From: Ahaetulla prasina
Lineage: Eukaryota > Chordata > Lepidosauria > Squamata > Colubridae
Length of the DNA stretch: 64,000 nt
Assembly (NCBI RefSeq): GCF_028640845.1
Contig: NC_080539.1
Coordinates: forward strand, 366,439,233-366,503,232
Direction of reading: 5' to 3'
The translations under genes were made by a program, and so were the position numbers. The notes beneath the pieces are model-generated. The model did no database searches, was not told where the DNA came from, and saw only the letters and a list, made by a program, of their open reading frames with translations. Of this stretch, positions 9,942 through 21,800 are shown one piece after another. The first letter of the stretch is position 1; each line of letters starts with the position of its first letter.

Positions 9942-10350
9942 AGCGGTTCTCAACCTGTGGGTCGAGACCCTGTTGGGGGTCGAATGACGATTTGCCAGGG
10001 GTCGCCTAAGACCATCGGAAATATGGGAAGTATATTTGCGAGTCGAAGAATCACTCTCCAAAGGTTGACTCCGCAATCCAGCTGCAGGCTCTTCAAATTG
10101 CTAGCTGAATTCGGCTTCAGGCGCAATGAATTAAAAAAGAGAGAAATCTTTGCTCTGATGTCTCCCTCTCAAGCTAGCCGCAATCACTCCCAATCGCTAG
10201 CCTAATCTGGCTTCAGGTGTGATAAACTTAATAGGGGAGGAGTCTCTGCTTTAATGCCTCCGTCCTCAAGGCAATCGCAAGCAGTTCAGATCGCTAGCCA
10301 ATACGGCTTCAGGCACGATAAATTCAAATAAAGGTGGCTTGCTCCTCCTG
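9942..10350 (+). mobile_element. SPIN-like hAT fragment with internal tandem repeat
   Basis: The segment opens CAGCGGTTCTCAACCTGTGG and continues with GGGGTCGCCTAAGACCATCG. From memory this matches the 5' terminus of SPIN/OposCharlie-type hAT transposons. From about 10098 three units of roughly 97 bp follow, marked by GCTAGC followed by CGGCTTCAGG or TGGCTTCAGG near 10102, 10193 and 10292. No matching right terminus was found, so the 3' limit is approximate. It lies in the TJP3 3' flank. Confidence 0.6.
10250..10255 (-). promoter_or_regulatory. Weak candidate TJP3 polyadenylation signal
   Basis: On the TJP3 strand this reads ATTAAA, about 340 nt after the stop. No AATAAA was found on that strand between 9200 and 10597. 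It lies inside the tandem hAT-like segment, so confidence is low. Confidence 0.2.
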
Positions 10351-10596
10351 CCTGCTCTGGGATGTTCACAACTTAAGGCAAGACGGTGAAAGACAAAAGC
10401 AACATTTCTGGAACAAGCACAAAGCTGGTCATGAGAACTTGCAGTGGCTGAAAATTTTGCCACATCTCCTAGGTTTTTAGAGCTCTATAAGGAGATCAAA
10501 GGCCTTGGAAGGGTTCCACCAAAAATTGGAATGACGACGACAGCTTTGCACGGCCATCCAAGAAAGTTGCAGGAGGCCACGTGGCTGTTGGTGTGG

Positions 10597-10705
10597 TCAC
10601 AGGTCTGTGGCAGGTCCCCAGTCGTAACCATAGTCCTGGTCTGACTCAGAGTCGTAAGTCTGCGCATGGGTGAACTTCTTCCGCAATGCTTCATGTTCGT
10701 ATTCC
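10597..10705 (-). CDS. TJP3: TJP3 coding exon 19 (C-terminus, stop)
   Basis: The exon encodes the end of residue 912 to residue 947: [20 protein letters not shown], then [15 protein letters not shown] and TGA. It is preceded by a CTCTTTGTCAG acceptor and completes an arginine codon split AG/G. The acidic DSESDQD stretch followed by YDWGPATDL is the conserved ZO C-terminal signature and a PDZ-binding end. Confidence 0.96.
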
Positions 10706-13700
10706 CTGACAAAGAGATGGCAAAGTTGTAAATTAATGTACTCATAGATTTGCATATGCACATTAAATAGGCTGCATCAATAGAGGGATAGAATCAAGAT
10801 CTCGTGAAGTATTACTACTACCACTGTACAAAGCCTTTGTATGATCACACTTGGAATACTGCATTCATTTTTGGTCACCACAACATAAAAAAGAATTTGA
10901 GACTCTGGAAGGAGTGCAGAGAAGAGCAACTAAGATTATTAGGGGGCTGGAGGCTAAAACATATGAAGAATGGTTGCAGGAATTGGATATGACTGGTCTA
11001 GTGAAAAGAAGAACCAGGGGAGACATGATAGCAGTCTTCCAATATTTGTGGGGCTGCCACAAAGAAGGGGGCAGTCAAATTATTTTCCAAAGCACCAGAA
11101 CGCAAGACGAGAAACGATGGATGGAAACTAATTTGGAACTAAGGAGAAATTTCTTGACAGAGCAATTAATCAATGGAATGACTTGCCTCCAGAATGCCTA
11201 TGGAGATTCTCAGTGATCCAGGTCATGGTTGAAAGGTGCTTTTTCAAAAGGCAGCTGGACTTTTGACAACTGGTCCTTGAGGAAAAAGAAAGTCCAGTTG
11301 CCGTATGAAATTGCTCCAAAATTTTTGAGTACTCCATCACTGGAGGTTTTTTAGAAGAAATTGGACAACCATTTGTCTGAAATGGTATAGGGTTTCCTGC
11401 TTGAGCAGGGGATTGGACTAGAACAGGGGTCTCCAACCTTGGCAACTTTAAGACGTGTGGACTTCAACTCCCAGAATACCTCAGCCAGCAAAGCTAGAAG
11501 ACCTCTAAAGTCCCTTCTAACTCTGTTATTCGGTTTTCTCTCCTCCTAACAGGCCTTGAGATATTTGACCAGAATTTGTCTCCTAGACAACGCATACTAC
11601 TTTTTCGAACCCCAGATGCAAACTTAGAATGCACTGGATGGGTTCACACAACATGTCTAACCCACTTCAGCATCAATCCAGATCAGCAATCTTAGTAACT
11701 CATTCTCACTTGCTGGGTCAAAAATCACTAAACGTGCCTCATGAAGTGATAGGGACATCTAGATTTTTCCAGGCAATATGTCTCCTGCAGGAGTTGACTT
11801 GGTTATGTTCTTTCTGGATATAATTTAAATTCTACCACATAGATGGACAGGCTGACTGCATTTTTTTTTTATTCAAGAAGTTTTACAAAAAAATTTTTTC
11901 CCCCTTTCCCCCCAACCCCCCTCCCTCCACTAATACCCTCCCCCCTCCCCCCTGGCTTCCCGGAACAAGCACAAGGCATAGTTAAAAATAAAACAAACAT
12001 ATGCTAAGAAAATTTCCCCCCAAAACTATTATACCAATTTTCCCTCTCTAGCTCTGACTTCCTCCTAACATAACCAAAATCCTTCAAAAAAAATAAAAAA
12101 TAAAAATAAAAATTAACAATTAACAGTAGTAAAATATATAAATCAATAGAACAAATTAATCCTAAAGTATTTAAAACCAGCTAAAGCATAAAATCCAATC
12201 CAATTCAAAAATATGTCCCTTATAACTTCTATAACCATATAATTTCCCCCCCCATGTCTTTCTTACATAAGATCTTTTGAGAATATTCTATTTAAAATTC
12301 AGTGCAACACCTTATAAAATTTCAATACAGAAAATTACAATATCTATTCAACTTTAGTCCTTCCTCATCAAAATCCAATATAGATCCAAATATCTCGTCT
12401 TTTATGATAGATATAAAACATATAATCAACCCATTTCTTCCAGATCTTCCTCACAAATTGTCTTTCCGGAACACTAATATTTTTGTCTGTTAATATTTCA
12501 AAAAAACCTTGTTTCAAGGATAATACTTTTGTCTCTTGCCATTTTTTTTGATGCATTAATCTCTGTCTTTCCTTTACTCCTTTTGAAAAGTCAGTCACAA
12601 TATTTCCTAGTAGTTCCTTATGTCCAAGAATCCAGAAGTTACTGCCGTATATTCCAAGCTTAATGTTTTCCAAGAGTTCTCTTTTTGGACTGATGGAATA
12701 TACGGCAGGCTGACTGCATTTTGATTTCAATTGCAGGCTTAAGAAAATTCTTCCCCACCCATCATGAAGCTTCAAATGAGAAGTTTATACCTGATGTCAT
12801 AATTGCTGTGCCACTGTCCTTGGGGTTGGTGATCACTATCATGCTATAAGAAAGAGAGAAATATAGATATAAGTGATATCCAGAATGTTGGCTCAAGTAT
12901 TACAAATCACTTTATGGCAGGGATTTTCAAAATGTGGCTTGTGATGCAGTCCTAGAAAGGAGAAGGAGGAGGGGGGGAGGAGGAGGAGGAAGGGGGGAGG
13001 AGGAGGAGGAGGAGGAGGAGGAGAAGAAGGAGAAGGAGAAGAAGAAGAAGAAGAAGAAGAAGAAGAAGAAGAAGAAGAAGAAGAAGAAGAAGAAGAAGAA
13101 GAAGAAGAAGAAGAAGAAGAAGAAGAAGAAGAAGAAGAAGAAGAAGAAGAAGAAGAAGAAGAAGAAGGGATCCTAAAGGTGATGTCCTAGTCTGGCATGC
13201 TAGTTCGCCCTCTTTATTTATTTTTCTGCCTTCAAGGCCCTGATCTGGCAACCACCCAGGGAAATCCCTGCTGTTTCATTGGCAATATTTTCAGAAATGG
13301 TTGGTCACTTTAATCGTTTTGAATTCATTCTAATTTCTTTGCTTGATTGTTGTGAGTCACTCAAAATTGGATGGCACACAAGTGTAATTCTTCTTCTCTT
13401 TACCACTCCTTACCACGTCAATGGGGTAAGCCAAAGCAGCTGCCACACGTTCATTCAGCTCCCGATCGAGGTTTTGTTCTGCTGGCTCCGAAGAACGGCT
13501 CAGAGCTGCCTCTTGATAGGGCTCGTCTAGTTCCTGGTCCGTGTAAGGTTCTCCTTCTGCATCCGTTTCCTCATAATCACTGTTGGCCCGACTGTCACAA
13601 GTCAGGTCACCCATACTGATAGCCGAGGTCTGGTTTAATATGTCCAGACTCTCCTCAGCCGAAGCATCCACCTGAAGAAAAAAGGAGTGGAAAATTACAG

Positions 13701-16700
13701 AGTAGAAAGCAGATGGATATTTGGGGAAGGAAGGAGTTTGTACTAAACCAGATCTTGTAGAACAGGGATCCCCAACCCCTGGGCCACGGACTGGCACCGG
13801 TGCACGGCCGGCTAGGAACCAGGCTGCGGAAGCGAGCAAAGCCCCATCTGTGCATGTACGGAATCCAGAGAGTGCGCAAAACCACCGCCACCTGGTCCGC
13901 AGAAAAAGCACCCTCCATGGTACCGATCTCTGGGACCCAAAAGTTGGGGGTTGCTGTTGGAGAACTGTCAACTCTGAAGCGAACCTAGCTGAAGCCATTT
14001 TGTGCGGCCTCATAGTTGCCATGAAGCCTGAGAGGGGGAAAGGAGGGCGGAAATAGATAGCCAGGCTCCAGTCAAAACAAAATGTTTTCTTGGGGGAACC
14101 AAGGTCATTGAAACAGGTGGCCGTTGAAAGAGGAGAGGAGCCTGCCTTTCATCTTCATTGGACAATGTGGTCAGTGACACCTGGGAGGGGGGAGTTTTGA
14201 GTCGTTTAATTAGGTGAAAACCGTGGAAACTGTCAGAGTTGGTTTTCACCAGCTGTGCCGATATGATGTATCCAATAAACATACCCTTTGAGGAATCTGT
14301 CTGTCTCGAAGTTATGCTTTTAATGGGTGCGTTACTCGGAAGGCTAACATTAAACCAACTCTGACAGTTCCTGCTGTTTTCACCGAATTAAATGAACCTT
14401 GGAAGGTTCATTCTTATGAATCCAGAGAGCACCAGGATGGGGAAATTGCCTTACTGCATACAAGCTAGGTTAAAATTTCACTCCACTATGATGTGCCCAC
14501 CCACCTGTTCTTCCGTCATCCAGACAGGGCGGGCCTGCTGAATTTGGATGATCTCCTTCAGGGTCTGATACCAGTTGTTGGACCCTCCGGCGAGACTGAT
14601 GGTGGCCGTGAAGAGGTGGCTGCAATACTTCTGCATCTTGGCGGCCTGCGCATAGAGGCGCCGTGAACTCTTCTTGGAATCAGGTGCCAGCCATTGCCTC
14701 ATGGCCTTGATTCCTTGCCTGCTATCAGGCTCACAGAAGACCACAATGGGGAAATACTGCACATAATTGAGACGTTCGACAGCAGCTGGTGTGATATCTA
14801 ACAATGCATGTTTATCCTGTTAAAAGGAGAAGTGAAGCGTTAGTATCGTTTTATAAGGCCTTGGTAAGAGCACGCTTGGAATACCAAATCTAGTTTTGGT
14901 CACCACAATGTGAAAAAGATGATGTGAGATTCTAGAAAGAGTGCAGAGAAGAGCAACAGAGACGATTAGGGGACTGGAGGCTAAAGCATATAAAGAACAG
15001 TTGCAGGAATTGGGTCTGTCTAGTTTAATGAAGACTAAGGGTGACATGATAGTGGTGTTCCAATATCTCAGGGGCTGCCATAAAGAAGAGGGAGTCAAAC
15101 TATTCTCCAAAGCACCTGAAGGCAGGACAAGAAACAACGGATGAAAACTAACCAAGGAGAGAAGCAACCAAGAAATAAGAAGTAGTTTTGTGTCAGTGAG
15201 AATAATTAATTCTGGACTTGCCTCCAGAAGTTCTAGGTTCTCCAACACTAGAAGCTTTTAAGAAGAGGACCGTAATTTTAAACACCAACATTCCAAGTTT
15301 CATTGTATTATTTCCATCACCCCTTCATTTCCTCACCTGCTTTGCAACTTGCCACACGGTGTCCAGTTTGATCACTTTGGACGTTCCTCCTTCTCTGATA
15401 ACACTCTCTAGAAAAACGGAGAGAGAGGGAGAAAGAGAAAGGATTTGAGAATACAGCTAGTCCTTGACTTACCACTATTGGTTTAGCAACTGATCAAAGT
15501 TACAACAGTGCTCAAATAGCGAGTTACAACCAGTCCTTGCACTTATAACCTGTTGTGCCTCGCTCGCCCCCCTCTCCACAGCCGGGCCCCTCTCATCTCC
15601 TGTTATCTCAGCCAGAGACAGATAATGAAGACGAACGGCCTGGCATGCCTCCAGCCCCCAGTCCTGGCACCATGCCCGGACAGATCGAGCAAGACGAATG
15701 GCCTGGCATGCCTTCAGCCCCCAGTCCTGGCACCATGCCTGGACAAACTGAGCAAATAAACCCCTCCCCCACAGCATGTGAACATGAGGAGTATGAAGCC
15801 AGTCACGAGCTGGAATTGCCGGCAGCTGGAGGGTGGAGGGATCCCCGCTTCCGGAGAATGGAGAGGCGACGTCAGCAAAAGGAAGGGAGGGGCAGGCCTG
15901 GATAAGTGCTGAGTCATGGAGCCACCCCATGGCCTATATAAAGGATCTGCTTTCTGGCATTCTTTGAGTCAGGCAAAGTCTAATTTGGATTGCTGAAGTC
16001 ACACCTTGGATTCCTGCCTGCCCTGAGAACTATGACAGAACTTTGGCAAAGTTGTAGAGGCTTTGTGGCCACGCTTGATACAGACTTCCCCGACCCGGCC
16101 GTCAGAGGAGGAGTGGGACACAACATAACCATTATCAGTGGTGGGATTCAAATAATTTAACAACCAGTTCTTTACCCTAATGACCGGCTAGGTGGGCGTG
16201 GCCATGGTGGTGACAGGCAGCATTCGGCCTCCTGCAGTTACCTGGGAGCCAAAATAGGGCAGGTGCGGACTCCTGGAAGGGGAGGGGAGGGGTGGGGTCA
16301 GCCAGCAATTTAATTACCGGTTTGCCTGAACCAGCTGAATCCCACCACTGTTCGGGCTGAGGAATTCTGGGAGTTGAAATCTTAAAGTGGGAGAAGTCTT
16401 AAAGCCATCTTAAAGCATCCGGAGTTGAAAAAACACTGAACTCCAGGGGATTTCAAGGCACCACTGGAGCAGCAGAGAGTCCCAACGGGGCTGAGATCCA
16501 TTAGGTAGTAAATGCTGCTCCTCGTCCCCGAAACCCAAGCACACTCACCTGCAATCTGAAATTGATCTGGCATCTCCGTGCTCAGTTTCTGCATGGCGAT
16601 GTCAGCAATTGGGCCCAGGATCACCACAGGACGCTTAAAAGTGGCTGATAAGAAAAGACATGTTGTAAATCAAGTTTCTAGTCCGTAAGAGATTAGGAGA

Positions 16701-18015
16701 AAGACATCAGAGAAAGTATTGCCTTTTTTTTTTTAGGGTCAAAAAATGATTTAGCAGCGCTTAAAGCAACCCAATATTTTCAGGGTTATGTGTGAAGCTG
16801 AAAAAGATAGCCAGGTGGTCCTTGACTTGCTAGGATTTGTTTAGTGACCGTTTGAAGTTACAACAGCACTGGAAAAAAATTGCTTATGACCATTTTTCAC
16901 ATTTATGAATCTTTACAGCATCCCCATGGTTACGTGATAAAAATATGGCTGCTTGGCAACCCAGATATTTTCATGATGGGATGATTTTCATCATCCCAGG
17001 GTCATGTGATCACCTTCCAAGCTGGCTTCCAACAAGCAAAGTCAATGGGAGAAGCTGGATTCGCTTAACGAACAAGTAACTCACTTAACAACTGTAGAGA
17101 TTTCCTTAACTCTGGGAAAAAAAAATTCACAAAGCAGGGTGTAACTCACTTCACAATTGCCTTGCTTAGTCTTGTCTGGTCCCAATTGGCTAGACACGAC
17201 AAGGACAAGACAAGACCAGTGACAAGCTTGATTGTCACTTTTTCTGTGAACACACTGGAAACATTAAACAATACAATTCTGATGCCTGCTCTCAAAGTAT
17301 ATATATATATATAGATCTATCTATTTGTTTTCTGAGGTTTTCGCGGGTGTTTGTATGTAGGTCTTTGGTTATTCGGGTTTTCTCCCGCGTAAAATTGGAA
17401 GTGTCTTGGCGACGTTTCGATGAAGTCTCATTCGTCATCTTCAGGCTTCAGCTTCGTGCTTCTGGGAGCAATGTGTGATTGCAGCTGTTTCTTCCTTTTT
17501 AACTGCTAGTGGGGGTTTGAACTGATTGGGTGGGAGCTTGGCTGTGCTCTGATTGGATGGGGTTTTTTTGGTGTGCTCTGATTGGATGGGGGTGTGTCCT
17601 GTTTGGGTGGGGGCTTGGTTGTGCTCAGATTAGTCTGAGTTACAGAGGGATTTGAGCTGGTGAGCTGCATTGCTGTTGTTTGGCTTCGTGTTTGTGGTCG
17701 TGTTACATCTTCATAGTGGGTGTCTGTCTGCTGTATGTATGGATTGGAGGGGTTTGAAATGGCTAATGTTGCAGCTGCGGTCTGGCTTCTGGTCCTTGGT
17801 CGTGCTTCCTGATCAGTGTGGGTTTGGGTCTGCTTTCTGGGTGGATGTGTGGTGGTGACATCCTGTGTGGACCTCGTGAGTGTGGGTCTGGTGTCATTCC
17901 TCGTGTTAGGGACTCGTTTGTCAATAAGGGCGGGTTTCCAAATGGCTGGTAGGCGGGAGGTATCATCTCATTTGTTCATGCTGTGTGTGCATTTTTCTAT
18001 CTCGATGGCTTCTAG

Positions 18016-18063
<48 letters not shown>

Positions 18064-18071
18064 GTCTATCT

Positions 18072-18123
<52 letters not shown>

Positions 18124-18354
18124 ACTTTCTATTTATAGTCAGTCTATCTATCTATCTATCTATCTATCTACCTACCTATCTATCTATCTATCAATGTTTC
18201 TATCTATATGTCTCTCTGTCTGTCTATCTATCTATCTTACTTTCTATTTATAGTCTGTCTCTATCTATCTATCTATCTATCCATCCATCCATCCATCCAT
18301 CCATCCATCCATCCATCCATCCATCCATCCATCCATCCATCCATCCATCCATCC

Positions 18355-18392
<38 letters not shown>

Positions 18393-18399
18393 TTATCTT

Positions 18400-18483
<84 letters not shown>

Positions 18484-18527
18484 ATCTATCTGTCTATCTA
18501 TCTATCTTACTTTCTATCTATAGTCAG

Positions 18528-18590
<63 letters not shown>

Positions 18591-18657
18591 GTTTCTATCT
18601 ATATGTCTGTCTGTCTATCTATCTATCTTACTTTCTATTTATAGTCAGTCTATCTAT

Positions 18658-18734
<77 letters not shown>

Positions 18735-18836
18735 AATGTTTCTATCTATATGTTTGTCTGTCTGTCTGTCTATCTATCTACCTATCTATGTAATCTATCT
18801 GTCTATCTATCTATCTTACTTTCTATCTACAGTCAG

Positions 18837-18873
<37 letters not shown>

Positions 18874-21800
18874 TTATGTTTCTATCTATAGTCTGTCTGT
18901 CTATCATCTATGTAATATATCTATGTATCCATATATACAGATATATAGATATACAGATATTTTGTGTTAAATTTATATTTACTGACAAAGAAATAAAGGG
19001 AGACTCCTTTTATTTCTTTGTCAGTAAATATAAATTTAACACAAAATAGTTTGTCATGAAAGCGACTGCCTGTGAGGGCTCCTGGATTGGGGCTGAAAGG
19101 CGAAAGGGAAGCAGTATGCTCCCTCCCATATTTGGGTAGACCAGGTTGCTTCAATTGGAAAAAAACCCACTTAATATACAGATATATAGATATATACACA
19201 CACAGATACACACACACACACATTAATCACAGACCATTTACAATTTTTACAACAAAAGTCGAGGACTACTTATCTGTAATGAAAAGCCTTCCTCCTTCGC
19301 TACTACAAATACCCACCTTCCTTGAGTACAACCTTCTCGTAAGGCGGGTAGTGGCCCTGCTTGGTGAGGGTTGAAAGATCTTCCCGGCTTTTGCGCAGCA
19401 TCCGTTTGGCTCCCCGCAAACCTCGGAGTTTCCAGAACTCTGCTCGAGCGCCTAAAGAACTGGAAGTCTTCGATGTCGCTTTGAGAACCGTTTCCAGACT
19501 GGCGAACTGTTCTGCCCTGGAGTCAAAAAAGGCCGCGATCAGGAGGACGAGAGAGGTAGAAGAAGCCACCTTGTTCTTCCAGTGAAAGCAGCTGGTTAAG
19601 CCAACCATGGTGGTACAGGGTAAAGCCATGGCTGGAGAAGTGATTTCAACAGACTTGGGATAAGTTACAACAGCACTGAAAAAGTGACTTAAGACTTACA
19701 GATGTTGGGCTTCATTGTGGTCATAAATTAGAGTGGTGCGGTGGCCTAGAGGTGGAGCTCTTGCCTCCCAATCAGGCAGCTATGAGTTCGATCCTAGGTA
19801 GAGGCAGATCTTTTCCTCTCTGGGCACACTGAGCCCAAGAATCAAGGGACAGTATCCAGCTGTTTCTTGGCTGTTTTGTTTTTTTTAAACTAACAATTAC
19901 CGTATTTTTCCAGTATAAGACGCACTTTCCCCCCCCTAAAAGAGGCTGAAAATTCGGGTGCGTCTTATACATTGAATATAGCCCTGCCTACTCGCCGGCC
20001 CCCACCCTTTGGCCTCTACCTCCTAGCAATTTACTTCCTTGCAGCAAACAGCCTGTTTCAGCTTCAGCACAGTCTGATTAGTAGAAGCAGCTGATTGTTG
20101 GTTGGATCGACCTCCTGACCATCAGCTGTTTCAGGCTGCCATAGCTTATTGCCGCCTCCACATGCCCCATTTTCCACCCCACCGCCCAGAATGGGCAGAA
20201 AATGGGGCACACGGAGGCTGAAAACTGGGCATGCGGAGGCTGAAAATGGGATATGGAGGCTGAAAATGGAGCGGGTGGTGGCAGCAATAGGCTATGGCAA
20301 TCCCTGCAGCCTGAAACAGCTGATGGTCGGGAGGCCAATCCAATCAGCTGCTTGTGCTAATCAGGGTGTGCTGAAGCTGAAATGGGCTGTTTGCTGCAAG
20401 GAGGCAAATTGCTGGGAGGCAGAAGCAGAGGCAGGGTTTTTTTTTCTTGTTTTCCTCCCCAAAAACAGTAGGTGCATCTTATAGTCCGGAGCGTCTTATA
20501 CTCCGAAAAATATGGTAATAATGAAAGTGATATTTTTATTTTTACTTATGTCACCCCTGCTTGGAATTAATTTTTTTCACTGATTATGGAGCAGATACTC
20601 CAATAGGGACAATTAAAATATTAATTGTTAGGGTTCCAAGGAACACCCCCAACAAAATAAAACCCTGAGGCTTAACGTTCCTCGAAGTTTCTTTTTGCTT
20701 CTTAACTGCCATTAATAACAGAATAAGAGAGTTGGAACGGACATCGGAGGTCATCCAGTCCAACCCCTTGCTCAAGCAGGAGACCCTATGCCATTTCAGA
20801 CAAATGACTGTCCGGTCTCTTTTTTAAAAATCTTTTTAAAAAATCAGCAATCTTCCCCCACAGAAAAGATGTGCTTCTACCTGCTCCGGTTTGGGATAAT
20901 GCCCTTGTCCAGCTCTTGAAGTTCCTTTCCCATCCGCAGAGCCAGCCAGCTTCCTAATTTGCCCCGATACATCGTGTCCACCACATGGAAAACTTCTCCC
21001 CGCGTAAAGCTCAGGGCGGAAGGCGTATCCTTCTCAAAATCAAAGTGGGTGCGGATGTAGAACGAATCTCCTAGGTTGGATTTGACCATCTTCTTGTAAA
21101 CTAGGGAGAAGAGACCAAATGGGAAGCCATCATTCCCCCTCAGCCCAGCCTACCTTACAGGGATAGTGTTACACAGATTTTTTTTTTTTTAAAAAAGGGA
21201 AGAATTCTCCACACGTGACTGTTTGGAGTTGATGGAATTTTGGAATACCGATAAAGCACAGGTGGGCAATATTTTTTTTTAAAGGCATGTACCCATATAT
21301 CCATCTTTCCATCCATCCTTCTTTCTATCCATTCATCTGGTTTTCAGGAATCTTAGGTGGCTTGTCTGGCTAGGGAAGATTCGTGGGGCTGTTTCTCTTT
21401 GATAGAATGTTTAATAGAATAACAGAATACAGAGTTGGAAGGGACCTTAGAGGTCTTCTAGTCCAGCCCCCTGCTTAGGCAGGAAACCCTATACCAGAGG
21501 TGGCAAACATTTTCCTCACCAAGTGCCGAACAGGGCCTCCCCCATGCGTTGCGCACACAACTGCACCATCTGCACTTTCGTGTGCACCCCCCTGTGTGTG
21601 CATGCTCAACCACACCATCTGCACATGTGCGTGGCTTTTGCACAGCTCCCTCCATGCACTGCGCACTCAATTGCACCATCTGCGCATGCGTGGGGTTTTT
21701 GCGCACGCAATGCATGCGCCCAAATGCCATCTATGCATGTGCATGCTGCACGCAAGTACACTGCAAGCTCCGAAGACCAGCTGCATCCCCTGAATTGCGT

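Noticed and set aside
10266..10463. Extra TJP3 exon downstream of the stop
   Set aside because: The stop after TDL is the family C-terminus; this region is hAT-like tandem sequence.
12934..13251. Poly-Lys and poly-Leu ORFs
   Set aside because: AAG/CTT microsatellite translation.
15553..15905. Acidic Pro-rich ORF as a host gene
   Set aside because: It lies wholly inside a solo LTR with a 5-bp TSD; it is reported as part of the LTR.
17816..18891. YLSI-repeat ORFs of up to 227 codons
   Set aside because: Direct translation of a CTAT microsatellite.
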